Origin: Caryophanon sp036309765
GTDB lineage: Bacteria; Bacillota; Bacilli; Bacillales_A; Planococcaceae
NCBI GenBank assembly: GCA_036309765.1
Contig: JAXJTE010000240.1
Location: 4,675-68,674, forward strand
Direction: 5' to 3'
DNA: 64,000 nucleotides
This document shows, in pieces, positions 35,491-44,215 of this stretch. How positions within the stretch are numbered: the first letter of the stretch is position 1; each line of letters starts with the position of its first letter. Under the pieces are notes generated by a model, which made no database searches, had not been told where the DNA came from, and worked only from the letters and a program-made list of their open reading frames with translations. The position numbers were made by a program, and so were the translations under genes.

Positions 35491-36879
35491 ATGAATTGGG
35501 AGCAGTTAGCGCTTAGTCGTCAGGAAGAATTGTTAAGTGAATTGCAGCAGCTTATCCAGATTGAAAGCGTGCTAGACGAGGAAGCGGCGAGCGAGGACAT
35601 GCCGTTTGGTGAGAAGCCATTAGAAGCGCTTCAGTGGCTGCTTGCGCGTGGTGACGAGCAAGGAATGCGCACGAAAAATATCGACAACATGGCTGGCTAC
35701 ATCGAAATGGGCGAAGGAGACGAATCGCTCGGCATTTTATGTCACGTAGACGTTGTACCAGCAGGAGAGGGCTGGACGTATCCGCCGTTTGAAGGACAAA
35801 TCGTTGACGGCAAAATGTACGGACGCGGCACGATCGATGATAAAGGGCCGACGATCGCTGCGTGGATGGCGATGAAGCTTGTGAAAGATGCAGGCATTCC
35901 GCTCAACAAACGCGTGCGTATGATTATCGGCACGGACGAGGAAAGTGGCTTCCGTTGTGTAAAGCGTTATTTCGAGCGTGAGGAAATGCCGACGATTGGC
36001 TTTGCACCTGATGCAGATTTTCCACTCATTAACGCAGAGAAGGGTATTGCAACGCTCATTTTTTCAAGTATGACTGCTGCATCAAGCAATGAATCGCTCG
36101 TGTCATTTCATGCCGGCACGCGCACAAATATGGTGCCAGAGCGAGCGACAGCGATCGTTGTCGGACAAGATGAAGCATTTCGTCACCGATTTGAAGCATA
36201 TTTGCAGAAAAATCAGTATATAGGGTCTTTATTAATCGACGGTAATCAGTATATAATCGACATGAAAGGCAAATCGGCACATGCGATGGAGCCGCATAAA
36301 GGCGTCAATGCGGGCGTATTGCTTGCGACGTTTTTACAGCAGGAGCTTCACGGTGCGCGCGAGCAAGCCTTTTTAACGTTTATTGTCGACGTATTTGGGC
36401 GCGACGTATTCGGTTCGGCACTTTGTTTACATTTTGAAGACGACGTATCGGGTCCAACTACATTGAATGCAGGAGTCATGACGTATGATGAGAAGCGTGC
36501 AGAAATTGCGGTGAGCATGCGCCATAGTGTGACATATCTGTTTGACGACAAGCTGCGATTAGCACATGAAGCTGTGCAGCCATTCCAGGTCGCACTAGAC
36601 GTAGCTGATTATTCACCACCGCATTACGTGCCTGAAGATGATGCACTTGTCGCAACATTGCTCGATGTTTATCGTCAGTATACAGGCGACACGCAAAAGC
36701 CGTTATCAACAGGTGGCGGTACGTACGCGCGAGAATTGAAAAAAGGTGTGGCGTTTGGCATGCTGTTTCCTGGCGAAGTGGAGCTTGCCCACCAACAAGA
36801 TGAATTTGTCGATATAGCGAATTTAATGAAAGCCGTGGCGATTTACGCCGCAGCCATTGAACGTTTAGCAACAAATTGA
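35491..36879 (+). CDS. pepV: Dipeptidase PepV, M20 family
   Basis: 462 residues. Metallopeptidase with LCHVDVVPAGEGW (first metal histidine and aspartate), GRGTIDDKGP (bridging aspartate), IGTDEESGF (catalytic and metal glutamates) and a late TGGGTYAR segment. PepV cleaves dipeptides, including beta-Ala and D-Ala N-terminal ones. The neighbouring D-amino-acid transaminase suggests a role in D-amino-acid or wall-peptide recycling. The start follows GAGGTGATAT. Confidence 0.93.
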   Translation: MNWEQLALSRQEELLSELQQLIQIESVLDEEAASEDMPFGEKPLEALQWLLARGDEQGMRTKNIDNMAGYIEMGEGDESLGILCHVDVVPAGEGWTYPPFEGQIVDGKMYGRGTIDDKGPTIAAWMAMKLVKDAGIPLNKRVRMIIGTDEESGFRCVKRYFEREEMPTIGFAPDADFPLINAEKGIATLIFSSMTAASSNESLVSFHAGTRTNMVPERATAIVVGQDEAFRHRFEAYLQKNQYIGSLLIDGNQYIIDMKGKSAHAMEPHKGVNAGVLLATFLQQELHGAREQAFLTFIVDVFGRDVFGSALCLHFEDDVSGPTTLNAGVMTYDEKRAEIAVSMRHSVTYLFDDKLRLAHEAVQPFQVALDVADYSPPHYVPEDDALVATLLDVYRQYTGDTQKPLSTGGGTYARELKKGVAFGMLFPGEVELAHQQDEFVDIANLMKAVAIYAAAIERLATN

Positions 36880-36899
36880 GAATGATGAAATGGATTTAA

Positions 36900-37118
36900 T
36901 TACGGTATGAAATTTTAGATGGTGAGCCGCATATTGACGAGCTGATTGATAAATGGATTGTTTACGCTACAGATCCAAAGCATTTGCGCCTTGCATGCTG
37001 CATGAACATGAAGAATGAGACCGCGTGCATTTTGCGGGCTCATGCAGAACGTGCGGCTAGCGCAAATGCAGGATATGGAGTAGTAGAGCGTAATTTTTTA
37101 CATTTTGAAAAATTATAA
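36900..37118 (+). pseudogene. Possible remnant of an unidentified gene
   Basis: A 72-codon open stretch without a start codon, ending TAA at 37116-37118, preceded in the same frame by ATGATGAAATGGATTTAA. It reads like real protein (EPHIDELIDKWIVYATDPKH, later ILRAHAERAASANAGYGVVE). I recognise no family. It occupies the gap between pepV and dat, and could be the broken end of a gene once located here, or chance. Confidence 0.3.
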
Positions 37119-37139
37119 GAGAAAAGGATGAGTTGAGAC

Positions 37140-37991
37140 ATGAGCTACTGCTTATACAATGACCAAATCGTAAAAAATGAAGAAATTATTATTGATAAAG
37201 AAGACCGCGGCTACCAGTTTGGTGACGGTATTTATGAAGTTGTAAAAGTATATGATGGTGAACTATTCACAGCTGAAGAGCACGTGGATCGTTTTTACGC
37301 AAGTGCTGAAAAAATCCGCTTAACAATTCCGTACACAAAAGATAAATTACACGAGCTTTTACACAAATTAGTAGAAGCAAACAACTTAGGCACAGGTCAC
37401 GTATATTTCCAAATTACGCGCGGTGCTTGCCCACGTAACCATGTTTTCCCTGGCGATGATGTATTACCAGTGTTAACAGGTAACGTAAAAGAAAACCCAC
37501 GCCCACTAGAAAACTTCGAAAAAGGCGTAAAAGCAACAGTGTTAGAAGACCGTCGTTGGTTAATGTGCGACATTAAATCATTAAACCTTTTAGGCGCAGT
37601 GCTTGCAAAACAAGAAGCGTACGAAAAAGGATGCTACGAAGCGATTTTACACCGTGATGGTACAGTAACAGAATGCTCATCTTCAAACGTATTTGGTATT
37701 AAAGATGGCGTTTTATATACACACCAAGCAGATAACTTAATTTTACACGGCATTACACGCGCAGTTATTTTACAATGTGCAAATGAAATCGGCTTACCAG
37801 TGAAGGAAGAAGCATTCACAGTGGAGCAATTACTAGCGATGGACGAAGTAATCATTTCTTCTACAACATCTGAAGTAACGCCATGTATCGAAATTGACGG
37901 CACAGTAATTGGCAATGGTACACCAGGTGAGTGGACGCGCAAGCTACAAGCGCAGTTCGAAACAAAAATTCCAAAAGCAGTAAAAGCATAA
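37140..37991 (+). CDS. dat: D-amino-acid transaminase
   Basis: 283 residues, class IV aminotransferase close to the well-studied Bacillus D-AAT: EDRGYQFGDGIYEVVKVY, ITIPYTKDK-like LTIPYTKDKLHELLH, and the PLP lysine K146 in DIKSLNLLGAVLAKQEAYEK. Interconverts D-alanine and 2-oxoglutarate with D-glutamate, supplying D-Glu and D-Ala for peptidoglycan. A following terminator suggests a single-gene unit or a pepV-dat unit. Confidence 0.96.
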   Translation: MSYCLYNDQIVKNEEIIIDKEDRGYQFGDGIYEVVKVYDGELFTAEEHVDRFYASAEKIRLTIPYTKDKLHELLHKLVEANNLGTGHVYFQITRGACPRNHVFPGDDVLPVLTGNVKENPRPLENFEKGVKATVLEDRRWLMCDIKSLNLLGAVLAKQEAYEKGCYEAILHRDGTVTECSSSNVFGIKDGVLYTHQADNLILHGITRAVILQCANEIGLPVKEEAFTVEQLLAMDEVIISSTTSEVTPCIEIDGTVIGNGTPGEWTRKLQAQFETKIPKAVKA

Positions 37992-38011
37992 GCGATAATA
38001 CTGCAACGAAA

Positions 38012-38048
38012 ACGTACGATGTGAATGTTCGCATCGTGCGTTTTTTTT
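38012..38048 (+). terminator. Terminator after dat
   Basis: ACGTACGATG / CATCGTGCGT followed by eight T. Confidence 0.8.
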
Positions 38049-38162
38049 GATTACGGTCTTTTTCTGGGCATGACCGAACTGCCGAGCTACTTCTTTTTTC
38101 GCAGTCAGTCATGTAAAATATGAACTATTACGAACTTTATACATATGGAGTGTGATGAGTGC

Positions 38163-39221
38163 ATGGCGCAACTAATAAAATTACAAGATTATATTTCACG
38201 CTACCAAATCGACTTAAATCGATATCCGACGCAGTACGTCCGACTAAAACGTGTACAGTGGGAGCGTGTGAAGGAGCAATGGGAAAACGGCGGCCCGACA
38301 CAAACGTGGGAGCCCGTTATGCAAGTGCCAGAAGAAGAGGAAAAACCAAAACCAACGCTGCTTCGTCGTCTATTTGGTCGCAAAAAAGACGAGGAAGAGG
38401 AAATTGATTTAGAGGAATTATCGGTGGAAAGTGAGCTAGACGAAGAAGAGGTCATTCCAGAAGAGACGTCAACGCTGCATTTTGAGTCAAAAATTGTATT
38501 TGAGCCAAAAACAATCGAAGAATTAAAACGTATGTACTTAGATCAGTTTTTCCATTTCCAAATTAAATGGGCAAGCTCGACGCTGTTAGATAAGTCGTAT
38601 GTGGACCCGCGTTATATGCGCGATACGCTGCTACGAACGTTCATGCAAGGCTTACCCGACAATTATTTTTTGCTGTACTTCCCGGTGTTTCAAGTGAAAA
38701 AAGCGCCGATTGAAGTAGATATCATTTTAATTACGCCGACAGAAGTGCTATGCATTACGCCGTTAGAAGTGCAAGACCAAGCAGTGTACGTAGCAGATGG
38801 TGAGCGCTTTTGGACGCAAAAAATTGACAAATCGAGCAAGAAAATTTTAAGCCCAATGATTCAGCTAAATCGCATGGAGACAATCGTTTCAAGCTTAATG
38901 CATTACAATGACATTGAGCTGCCAGTGCGCCGTGTTGTGCTGTCACGTAATGGCTACATCGATTACCCAGGGACGTCATTTAACACGCAGTTTATCGACA
39001 AGCGCAAGTTCGAGCAATGGTTTTTACAGCTAAAGCGCGCGAAATCGCCAATGAAGCATATGCAAATTAAAGCGGCGGCAGTATTGCTTGAGCATACGGA
39101 GACGACAAGCTTCCAGCGTGATTTATGGAAGACGGAGGAGGAAGCGGCAGAGCATGCGGCAGCGCAGGAGCTAAGTGATCAGCCGCTACAACAAAAAGAC
39201 GAAGACGACAAGGAGCAATAA
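38163..39221 (+). CDS. NERD-like nuclease-related protein, unknown function
   Basis: 352 residues from ATG at 38163 (GGAGTG 12 bases before); an ATG at 38145 would add six residues but has no ribosome site. N-terminal helical part, an acidic/Pro linker (about residues 62-110), then a domain with EVDIILITPTEVLCITPLE (about 198-216), which resembles the NERD/PD-(D/E)xK core but lacks the usual ExK. The C-terminus is acidic and Gln-rich. No signal peptide. Its stop touches the start of the lipid kinase pseudogene. Function unknown. Confidence 0.65.
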   Translation: MAQLIKLQDYISRYQIDLNRYPTQYVRLKRVQWERVKEQWENGGPTQTWEPVMQVPEEEEKPKPTLLRRLFGRKKDEEEEIDLEELSVESELDEEEVIPEETSTLHFESKIVFEPKTIEELKRMYLDQFFHFQIKWASSTLLDKSYVDPRYMRDTLLRTFMQGLPDNYFLLYFPVFQVKKAPIEVDIILITPTEVLCITPLEVQDQAVYVADGERFWTQKIDKSSKKILSPMIQLNRMETIVSSLMHYNDIELPVRRVVLSRNGYIDYPGTSFNTQFIDKRKFEQWFLQLKRAKSPMKHMQIKAAAVLLEHTETTSFQRDLWKTEEEAAEHAAAQELSDQPLQQKDEDDKEQ

Positions 39222-40093
39222 ATGCGCGTCGTCTTCATTGTCAATGAGGCATCTGGTAAAGGGAAAGCGTGCTGGGCACAAATTGAAGCGAGCGATATCG
39301 GCGAGTACGAGCTGTTTAAAACGAAGTATCGTCATCATGCGACAGACATTGTACGACAGCTTGCGGCAACGAACGAATCGATTTGTATCGTAGCAGTCGG
39401 TGGTGACGGAACGATTCACGAAGAGCGGTCGGGCATCCACATATAATCGTTGCGGCGTTTTGTGCAGGCTCAGGAAACGACTTTGCACGCGCGTATTCAA
39501 CGTTTACAACGGCGGCTCATTTACAGCAGTGGCTTATACATAAGCGCACGACGACACATGACGTCGGTGTAATCAATGGCACGAACATATTTATGAACAA
39601 TGCAGGGTTTGGCTTTGATGCGTACGTCGTCGATTTGGCGAACTGTTCTAAACTGAAAAAATGGTTGAACCGTGTGCACTTAGGCAAACTAAGCTATGTA
39701 TATTTTTTAGTGAAAAGCTTGCTGGTGTATAAAACGACGACTGTTAACGTCAATGATGCGACGTATGAAAACGTTTGGTTTGTAACCCTTTCAAATCAGC
39801 CGTACTTTGGTGGTGGGATGAATATCTCGCCGCATTCCAAAACCGATGATGGTATGTTAGAATGTACAATTGTGCATCAGCTATCACGTTTGAAGCTATT
39901 AGCGTTGTTTGTCACTGTTTTTTGGGGTGGGCATACACGCTTTCGTGAAGTGACGCAGCTACAAGGCGAGGCGTTTACGGTGACGACGCATGAGCCGATG
40001 CATTGTCACGTTGACGGTGAAGCATTTATAATGGAACCATCGCATGTGCATGTCAATTTGCAGCATCGTAGCTGGCAAAATGCACACAACTAA
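39222..40093 (+). pseudogene. Diacylglycerol/lipid kinase family gene, frameshifted
   Basis: The first frame (39222-39446) encodes MRVVFIVNEASGKGKACWAQ and the nucleotide-binding VAVGGDGTIHE, then ends. The kinase continues in another frame from about 39420 to 40093, with IIVAAFCAGSGNDFARAYS and MNNAGFGFDAYVVDL, ending with the usual MHCHVDGEAF-type C-terminal motif. The break lies between GGDGT and the AGSGNDF motif, about 39405-39425, and fits a net loss of 3n+1 bases. Similar to YtlR/DagK. Both halves lack essential parts, so it is probably inactive unless the sequence is in error. Confidence 0.85.
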
Positions 40094-40112
40094 TAGAAAT
40101 GAGGATATGAAA

Positions 40113-40760
40113 TTGAGATTACGACATAAACCTTGGGCAGAGGAATTCATTACAGAAAACGCCCACATCGTTGTACCGAACCCGGAAGAACAAAAAGGAA
40201 AATGGGCTGCGTTATTTGGTAACGACAATCCGTTACACATCGAGGTAGGAACAGGGAAAGGGCAGTTCATTACAGGTATGGCACTGCAAAATCCAGACAT
40301 TAACTACATCGGCATCGAGCTATTTCCAAGCGTTATCGTATGCGCAGTGGAAAAAGTATTAGCAGCAGAAACACCGAAAAATTTACGTTTATTAAAAGTA
40401 GACGGTGCAGAGCTAGAAAACTATTTTGAGAAGGGCGAAATTGACCGCGTCTACTTAAACTTCTCAGATCCATGGCCGAAGAAGCGTCACGCAAAACGTC
40501 GCCTAACACACGCAGCATTTTTATCGATTTATGAGCGTCTTTTACCGGATAACGGTGAAATTCACTTCAAAACAGATAACCGCGGCTTATTCGAGTTCTC
40601 TTTAGTGAGCATGAATGAATACGGCATGAAATTAAAATATGTTTCACTGGACTTACACGCAGAAATGCCGGAAAATAATATTATGACGGAGTATGAAGAG
40701 AAGTTCTCGGCAAAAGGGCAACCAATCTACCGTCTGGAATCACAATTTGTAACAAAATAG
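40113..40760 (+). CDS. trmB: tRNA (guanine-N7-)-methyltransferase
   Basis: 215 residues from a TTG start at 40113: GAGG lies 8 bases before it and the product begins MRLRHKPWAEEF, matching the family N-terminus. The ATG at 40107 is only 2 bases from the GAGG. Methylates G46 in the variable loop of tRNA. Motifs: HIEVGTGKGQFITGMA (SAM), YLNFSDPWPKKRHAKRRLTH and FKTDNRGLFE. Follows the broken lipid kinase closely. Confidence 0.95.
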   Translation: MRLRHKPWAEEFITENAHIVVPNPEEQKGKWAALFGNDNPLHIEVGTGKGQFITGMALQNPDINYIGIELFPSVIVCAVEKVLAAETPKNLRLLKVDGAELENYFEKGEIDRVYLNFSDPWPKKRHAKRRLTHAAFLSIYERLLPDNGEIHFKTDNRGLFEFSLVSMNEYGMKLKYVSLDLHAEMPENNIMTEYEEKFSAKGQPIYRLESQFVTK

Positions 40761-40785
40761 TCAATTCGAAAAGGGGAGAAGTAGA

Positions 40786-41649
40786 ATGGACAAGTATGTA
40801 TTTCACGACATGACGCTTACATGGCTAAACGGAGGGGTGACATCACTTGATGGTGGTGCGATGTTTGGTGTAGTACCAAAACCGTTATGGCAACGTAAGT
40901 ATCCTGCAAACGAATCGAATCAAATCGAGCTGTCGACAGAGCCGATTTTAATTCAATTTGAAGGCAAAAACTACATCATCGACACAGGTGTAGGGCATGG
41001 CAAGCTAACAGAAAAGCAGCTGCGTAACTTCGGCGTAAAAGAAGAAGGAAATGTAGAAGGTAGCTTAGAGGAACTGGGTTTATCGACTGCGGACATTGAC
41101 GGTGTGCTTTGTACGCATCTTCACTTTGATCATGCAGGTGGCTTAACGCGCTATGAAGGTGACAAATTAATTTCAGTATTCCCGAATGCGAAAATTTACG
41201 TATCACAAAAAGAGTGGGACGAAATGCGCGAGCCAAACATGCGCTCAAAAAACACGTATTGGAAAGAAAACTGGGAGCCAATTCAAGCACAAGTCGTAAC
41301 GTTTGAAGAAACGCTGGAAGTAGCACCAGGCATCGAAATGATTCATACAGGCGGACATAGTGACGGGCATGCGGTCATTAAAATTACGCAGCAAGACGAA
41401 GTGCTACTACATATGGCAGACATTATGCCAACGCACGCGCACCAAAATCCGTTATGGGTGATGGCGTATGATGACTATCCGATGACGTCGGTGTTTACGA
41501 AAGAGCGTCTTATGAAGGAAGCGTACGAAAATGGCTATCGTTTCATCTTCTATCACGACGCGTACTTCCGCATGATGCAGTGGGATGCGACAGGTAAGGA
41601 AGTAATCGACTCGCTACCACGCTCGAAGGAAGTTGCGGTTGCACGATAA
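40786..41649 (+). CDS. ytnP: Metallo-beta-lactamase-fold hydrolase, YtnP-like
   Basis: 287 residues with the HxHxDH signature in CTHLHFDHAGGLTRY (about residues 108-122), a later GGHSDGHAV histidine and MADIMPT. Bacillus YtnP is reported as a lactonase that can degrade signalling lactones; the substrate here is inferred only. It follows trmB by 25 bases with AAAAGGGGAG upstream, the same order as in Bacillus. Confidence 0.85.
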   Translation: MDKYVFHDMTLTWLNGGVTSLDGGAMFGVVPKPLWQRKYPANESNQIELSTEPILIQFEGKNYIIDTGVGHGKLTEKQLRNFGVKEEGNVEGSLEELGLSTADIDGVLCTHLHFDHAGGLTRYEGDKLISVFPNAKIYVSQKEWDEMREPNMRSKNTYWKENWEPIQAQVVTFEETLEVAPGIEMIHTGGHSDGHAVIKITQQDEVLLHMADIMPTHAHQNPLWVMAYDDYPMTSVFTKERLMKEAYENGYRFIFYHDAYFRMMQWDATGKEVIDSLPRSKEVAVAR

Positions 41650-41659
41650 ATAGAGTGGG

Positions 41660-41704
41660 AAGTAGTAGCGGAAAATAATCATTTTTTCGTTACTACTTTT
41701 TGTG
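41660..41704 (+). terminator. Terminator after ytnP
   Basis: AAGTAGTAGCGGAAAA / TTTTCGTTACTACTTTTT. Confidence 0.75.
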
Positions 41705-41705
41705 T

Positions 41706-41815
41706 ATGGTCACTTTGCTTCGAGCAGGCTTTTCTGGGGGCATGGCTTGAGCCTGTAGTCTCAAGCTCATGCTATTCCCCTAGAAGTCCGCTCTCCGCGT
41801 CGTGACCGTAGCTTT
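41706..41815. repeat. GC-rich palindromic intergenic repeat, copy E (inverted)
   Basis: On the minus strand it reads GAATAGCATGAGCTTGAGAC and TACAGGCTCAAGCCATGCCC, matching the core of 15922-16116 and related to 32179-32347 and 43992-44150. Confidence 0.7.
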
Positions 41816-41866
41816 CATTTTTCTGCTCTATACGAAAGCGTCGTTTGTGGTCGTACGCCGCTATAC

Positions 41867-41914
41867 AAAAAGAGTTGTGCTTCGTCGATTTGACGATGAC
41901 ACAACCCTTTTTTG
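41867..41914. terminator. Bidirectional terminator before ytpR
   Basis: AGAGTTGTGCTTCGTC / GACGATGACACAACCCTTTTTT; A-run and T-run on both sides. Confidence 0.75.
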
Positions 41915-41925
41915 TTTTATATCAT

Positions 41926-42540
41926 TTAGTTCTTCGGCACAACAAACTCTGAACCAACTACTGCATCTTCTTCTAACACTAAAATGCCTTTTTCCTGTGG
42001 AGCGTTTGGAATGTCTAGCTCACGCGCTGCACAAAGCATACCGAATGAATCTTCACCGCGTAAGTTACCTGCTTTGATCACTAAACCAGATGGCATCACA
42101 GCGCCGATTTTTGCGACAACAACTTTTTGACCTGCGTCCACGTTCGGTGCGCCGCAAACGATTTGTAGCGTTTCGTTGCCTACGTTTACTTGGCATACGC
42201 TTAGTTTATCAGCGTTCGGATGCTTTTCTTTTTGCTCCACGTAGCCGACTACGAATTTTGGTGAAAAATCAACAGCAAGCTTCACGTCTGCATTGTTTGC
42301 TGCAAGTGCTGCGTCTAATTTTTCAGCAACTTCCTTCGTTACTTCCACGTTACCAGCAACGTCTAGCTCAATGTACTTGCTTGCGTTAAATAAGTTAAAG
42401 CCTTTTACTTCTGTTTCGCCTGCTGCACGAAGTAACACAACGTCACCTTTACGCTCGATTTCAACTGTTTCTGTACGCTCTGTCGTGAAGTTGACAAGTA
42501 ATACGTCCCCAACATGCGCTTTATTGTATGATACGATCAT
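41926..42540 (-). CDS. ytpR: tRNA-binding protein YtpR (PheT N-terminal-like)
   Basis: 204 residues. The C-terminal half is an EMAP/tRNA-binding OB fold as in the beta subunit of phenylalanyl-tRNA synthetase: VVGYVEQKEKHPNADKLSVC, QIVCGAPNVDAGQKVVVAKI, EDSFGMLCAARELDI. The N-terminal DUF4479-like half precedes it. No catalytic synthetase domain is present. It starts 2 bases after ytpQ ends, so the two are one unit, as in Bacillus. Confidence 0.92.
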   Translation of the reverse strand: MIVSYNKAHVGDVLLVNFTTERTETVEIERKGDVVLLRAAGETEVKGFNLFNASKYIELDVAGNVEVTKEVAEKLDAALAANNADVKLAVDFSPKFVVGYVEQKEKHPNADKLSVCQVNVGNETLQIVCGAPNVDAGQKVVVAKIGAVMPSGLVIKAGNLRGEDSFGMLCAARELDIPNAPQEKGILVLEEDAVVGSEFVVPKN

Positions 42541-42542
42541 GT

Positions 42543-43346
42543 TTATTGCTCCTCTTTTGCTTTGTTTTTTGCCAAAATGAAAATTGGCTCTAGTTTGCCT
42601 TCTTCATACACGAATGATAAAGATGTAATCGGCACCATACCGACTGTGAAGAAGTGCATCGTCATCTGTGCTAGTATATCATACCCAACTTCATTGCGAA
42701 TATCCCCAATAATTAAAACGTCCTGATGCGGCACAGACACCGTCATTTCGCCTTCTACACGCGCTTCCATGTCCGCTAAAAATTGCTCATTTAAAATGCG
42801 TGACGCGTCATAGCCGTCGTTTGCGTTGACGAAATAAAACATGTTGCCTGCTACTTCGTCTTGCTTGTACGTCGTCGATAAGCTTTTTGCTCGGAATTTT
42901 GCCGCTTCGGTTACTTGTGTAGCGGTGACGTTTAATTTTTGTAGCATATCCTCATCAATTAAGCGATACGTCGTGCCAAGGTCGAGCGCGTAATAAATGC
43001 GCGTTTCGGCGGTATGCTTCGTCGTCACAAATGCATGCCCTTCCTTTGATGCCTTCGGGAACGATGTCGAGCGCACGACTGGGTAAACGTTCGTTAAGCC
43101 GCCAAAGCCACTTGCCGCTTCCTTTTCCATCGCTAAAAACGTTTGCTCAACGGTGTAAATGACTTCGTTGATGGCCGCGTCTTTTTTTTGCTCGTATTTT
43201 GCGACTAAATCCCCGATTAAAATGTCCATCCCTTTTTGTAACGTTTTATGTTCAAGACGTAGCTTGTCGTATTTTTCATCAAATGTATAGGTGAAATTGT
43301 CACCAAGTTTTGAGTGTAATTGTTGTACCATTTGTTTTGAATCCAT
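42543..43346 (-). CDS. ytpQ: DUF1444 family protein (YtpQ)
   Basis: 267 residues from ATG at 43346, after GGAGGATTACA; the longer frame to 43385 adds 13 residues without a ribosome site. Soluble, no signal peptide. Segments YALDLGTTYRLIDEDML and DVLIIGDIRNEVGYDILAQM fit the UPF0354/YtpQ family of unknown function. It lies directly upstream of ytpR, as in Bacillus. Confidence 0.88.
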   Translation of the reverse strand: MDSKQMVQQLHSKLGDNFTYTFDEKYDKLRLEHKTLQKGMDILIGDLVAKYEQKKDAAINEVIYTVEQTFLAMEKEAASGFGGLTNVYPVVRSTSFPKASKEGHAFVTTKHTAETRIYYALDLGTTYRLIDEDMLQKLNVTATQVTEAAKFRAKSLSTTYKQDEVAGNMFYFVNANDGYDASRILNEQFLADMEARVEGEMTVSVPHQDVLIIGDIRNEVGYDILAQMTMHFFTVGMVPITSLSFVYEEGKLEPIFILAKNKAKEEQ

Positions 43347-43405
43347 TGTAATCCTCCGTTCATCTGCTATATGTATTGTACGCAATCGACGGCGGCGTAT
43401 GCAAA

Positions 43406-43921
43406 CTACTTGCCTTTATAGTAGCGCACTTGCCCGATTAATAGCGTAACGATGTGGACGAACATATCTTTTCGGTCAATTAAGCCGTCTGTGAACACAC
43501 CGATTGCACCCGAATGGTGACGTGTGTCGTGCTGCTTCGTGTACGCATCCATCACTGGGCCAAGCTCTGTGCCAGCACGAACGGCGTCAGCAACTTCTGT
43601 CGGCAACATAAATTGTGCGCCGCTGCTTGCGTAAACGGTTGTATCGGTTGCGACCGCGCCCCAGTTGCAGCAATACAAAATACCGTCAAGCTCGCGTACG
43701 CCACCTTCTAAGCCGAATGCGATGTCTGCGCCCGTTTGCTCCTTCGCTGCCTTCGCACGGTTCATCGCGCCAAGGCGTGTTTCCTCGTCTGAAAACGGCT
43801 GTTCGGCAACGTTTGAGTCAACTTGTACAGGAATGAAATTTGCGTCTGGGTAAAGTGTTGTTAAGGCGTCGATCACTGCGCCAACTTTCGCGCGGTTCGT
43901 CGTGCCAATAGCGATATTCAT
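43406..43921 (-). CDS. DUF84 family nucleoside triphosphatase (YjjX-like)
   Basis: 171 residues beginning MNIAIGTTNRAKVGAVIDAL, followed by QPFSDEETRLGAMNRAKAAK and ADIAFGLEGGVRELDG. This is the inosine/xanthosine triphosphatase-like DUF84 (YjjX) family, proposed to clear damaged purine nucleotides. The start follows AAGGAGGAAC. It lies 59 bases upstream of ytpQ and is probably cotranscribed with it. Confidence 0.87.
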   Translation of the reverse strand: MNIAIGTTNRAKVGAVIDALTTLYPDANFIPVQVDSNVAEQPFSDEETRLGAMNRAKAAKEQTGADIAFGLEGGVRELDGILYCCNWGAVATDTTVYASSGAQFMLPTEVADAVRAGTELGPVMDAYTKQHDTRHHSGAIGVFTDGLIDRKDMFVHIVTLLIGQVRYYKGK

Positions 43922-43991
43922 ATAAGTTCCTCCTTAAAATAGACAAAATAAATGGTAGAGACAAGTTTTCGTTGCTCTACCATGTTTTACG

Positions 43992-44150
43992 TATATAGAG
44001 GGTGATTGAAATTGATAAGGCGAACGAGGCTCGAAACAAGAAGCGGACTCCAGCGGGAAAAGCGTGAGCGCGAGAATACAGGCTCGAGCCACGCCCGGGG
44101 AAAGCCTGCTTCGATGTGGAGAGCCCACTAACCAAATTCACCTCTATATA
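43992..44150. repeat. GC-rich palindromic intergenic repeat, copy D
   Basis: About 159 bases with ends TATATAGAG(GGTGA) / (TCAC)CTCTATATA. Core nearly identical to 32179-32347 (GCGGACTCCAGCGGGAAAAG, AGCGTGAGCGCGAGAATACA, GGCTCGAGCCACGCCC). Minus-strand ORFs 43934-44213 over it are spurious. Confidence 0.8.
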
Positions 44151-44215
44151 GCTGTCAACTTGCTTGTAGCAGCTAGGCAGAACCCTGTAGAAAGCCTGAC
44201 TAGCGAAGAACAATG

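Noticed and set aside
43934..44213. Two overlapping minus-strand ORFs before ytoP
   Set aside because: They cover repeat copy D and share the same spurious translation as copy C.
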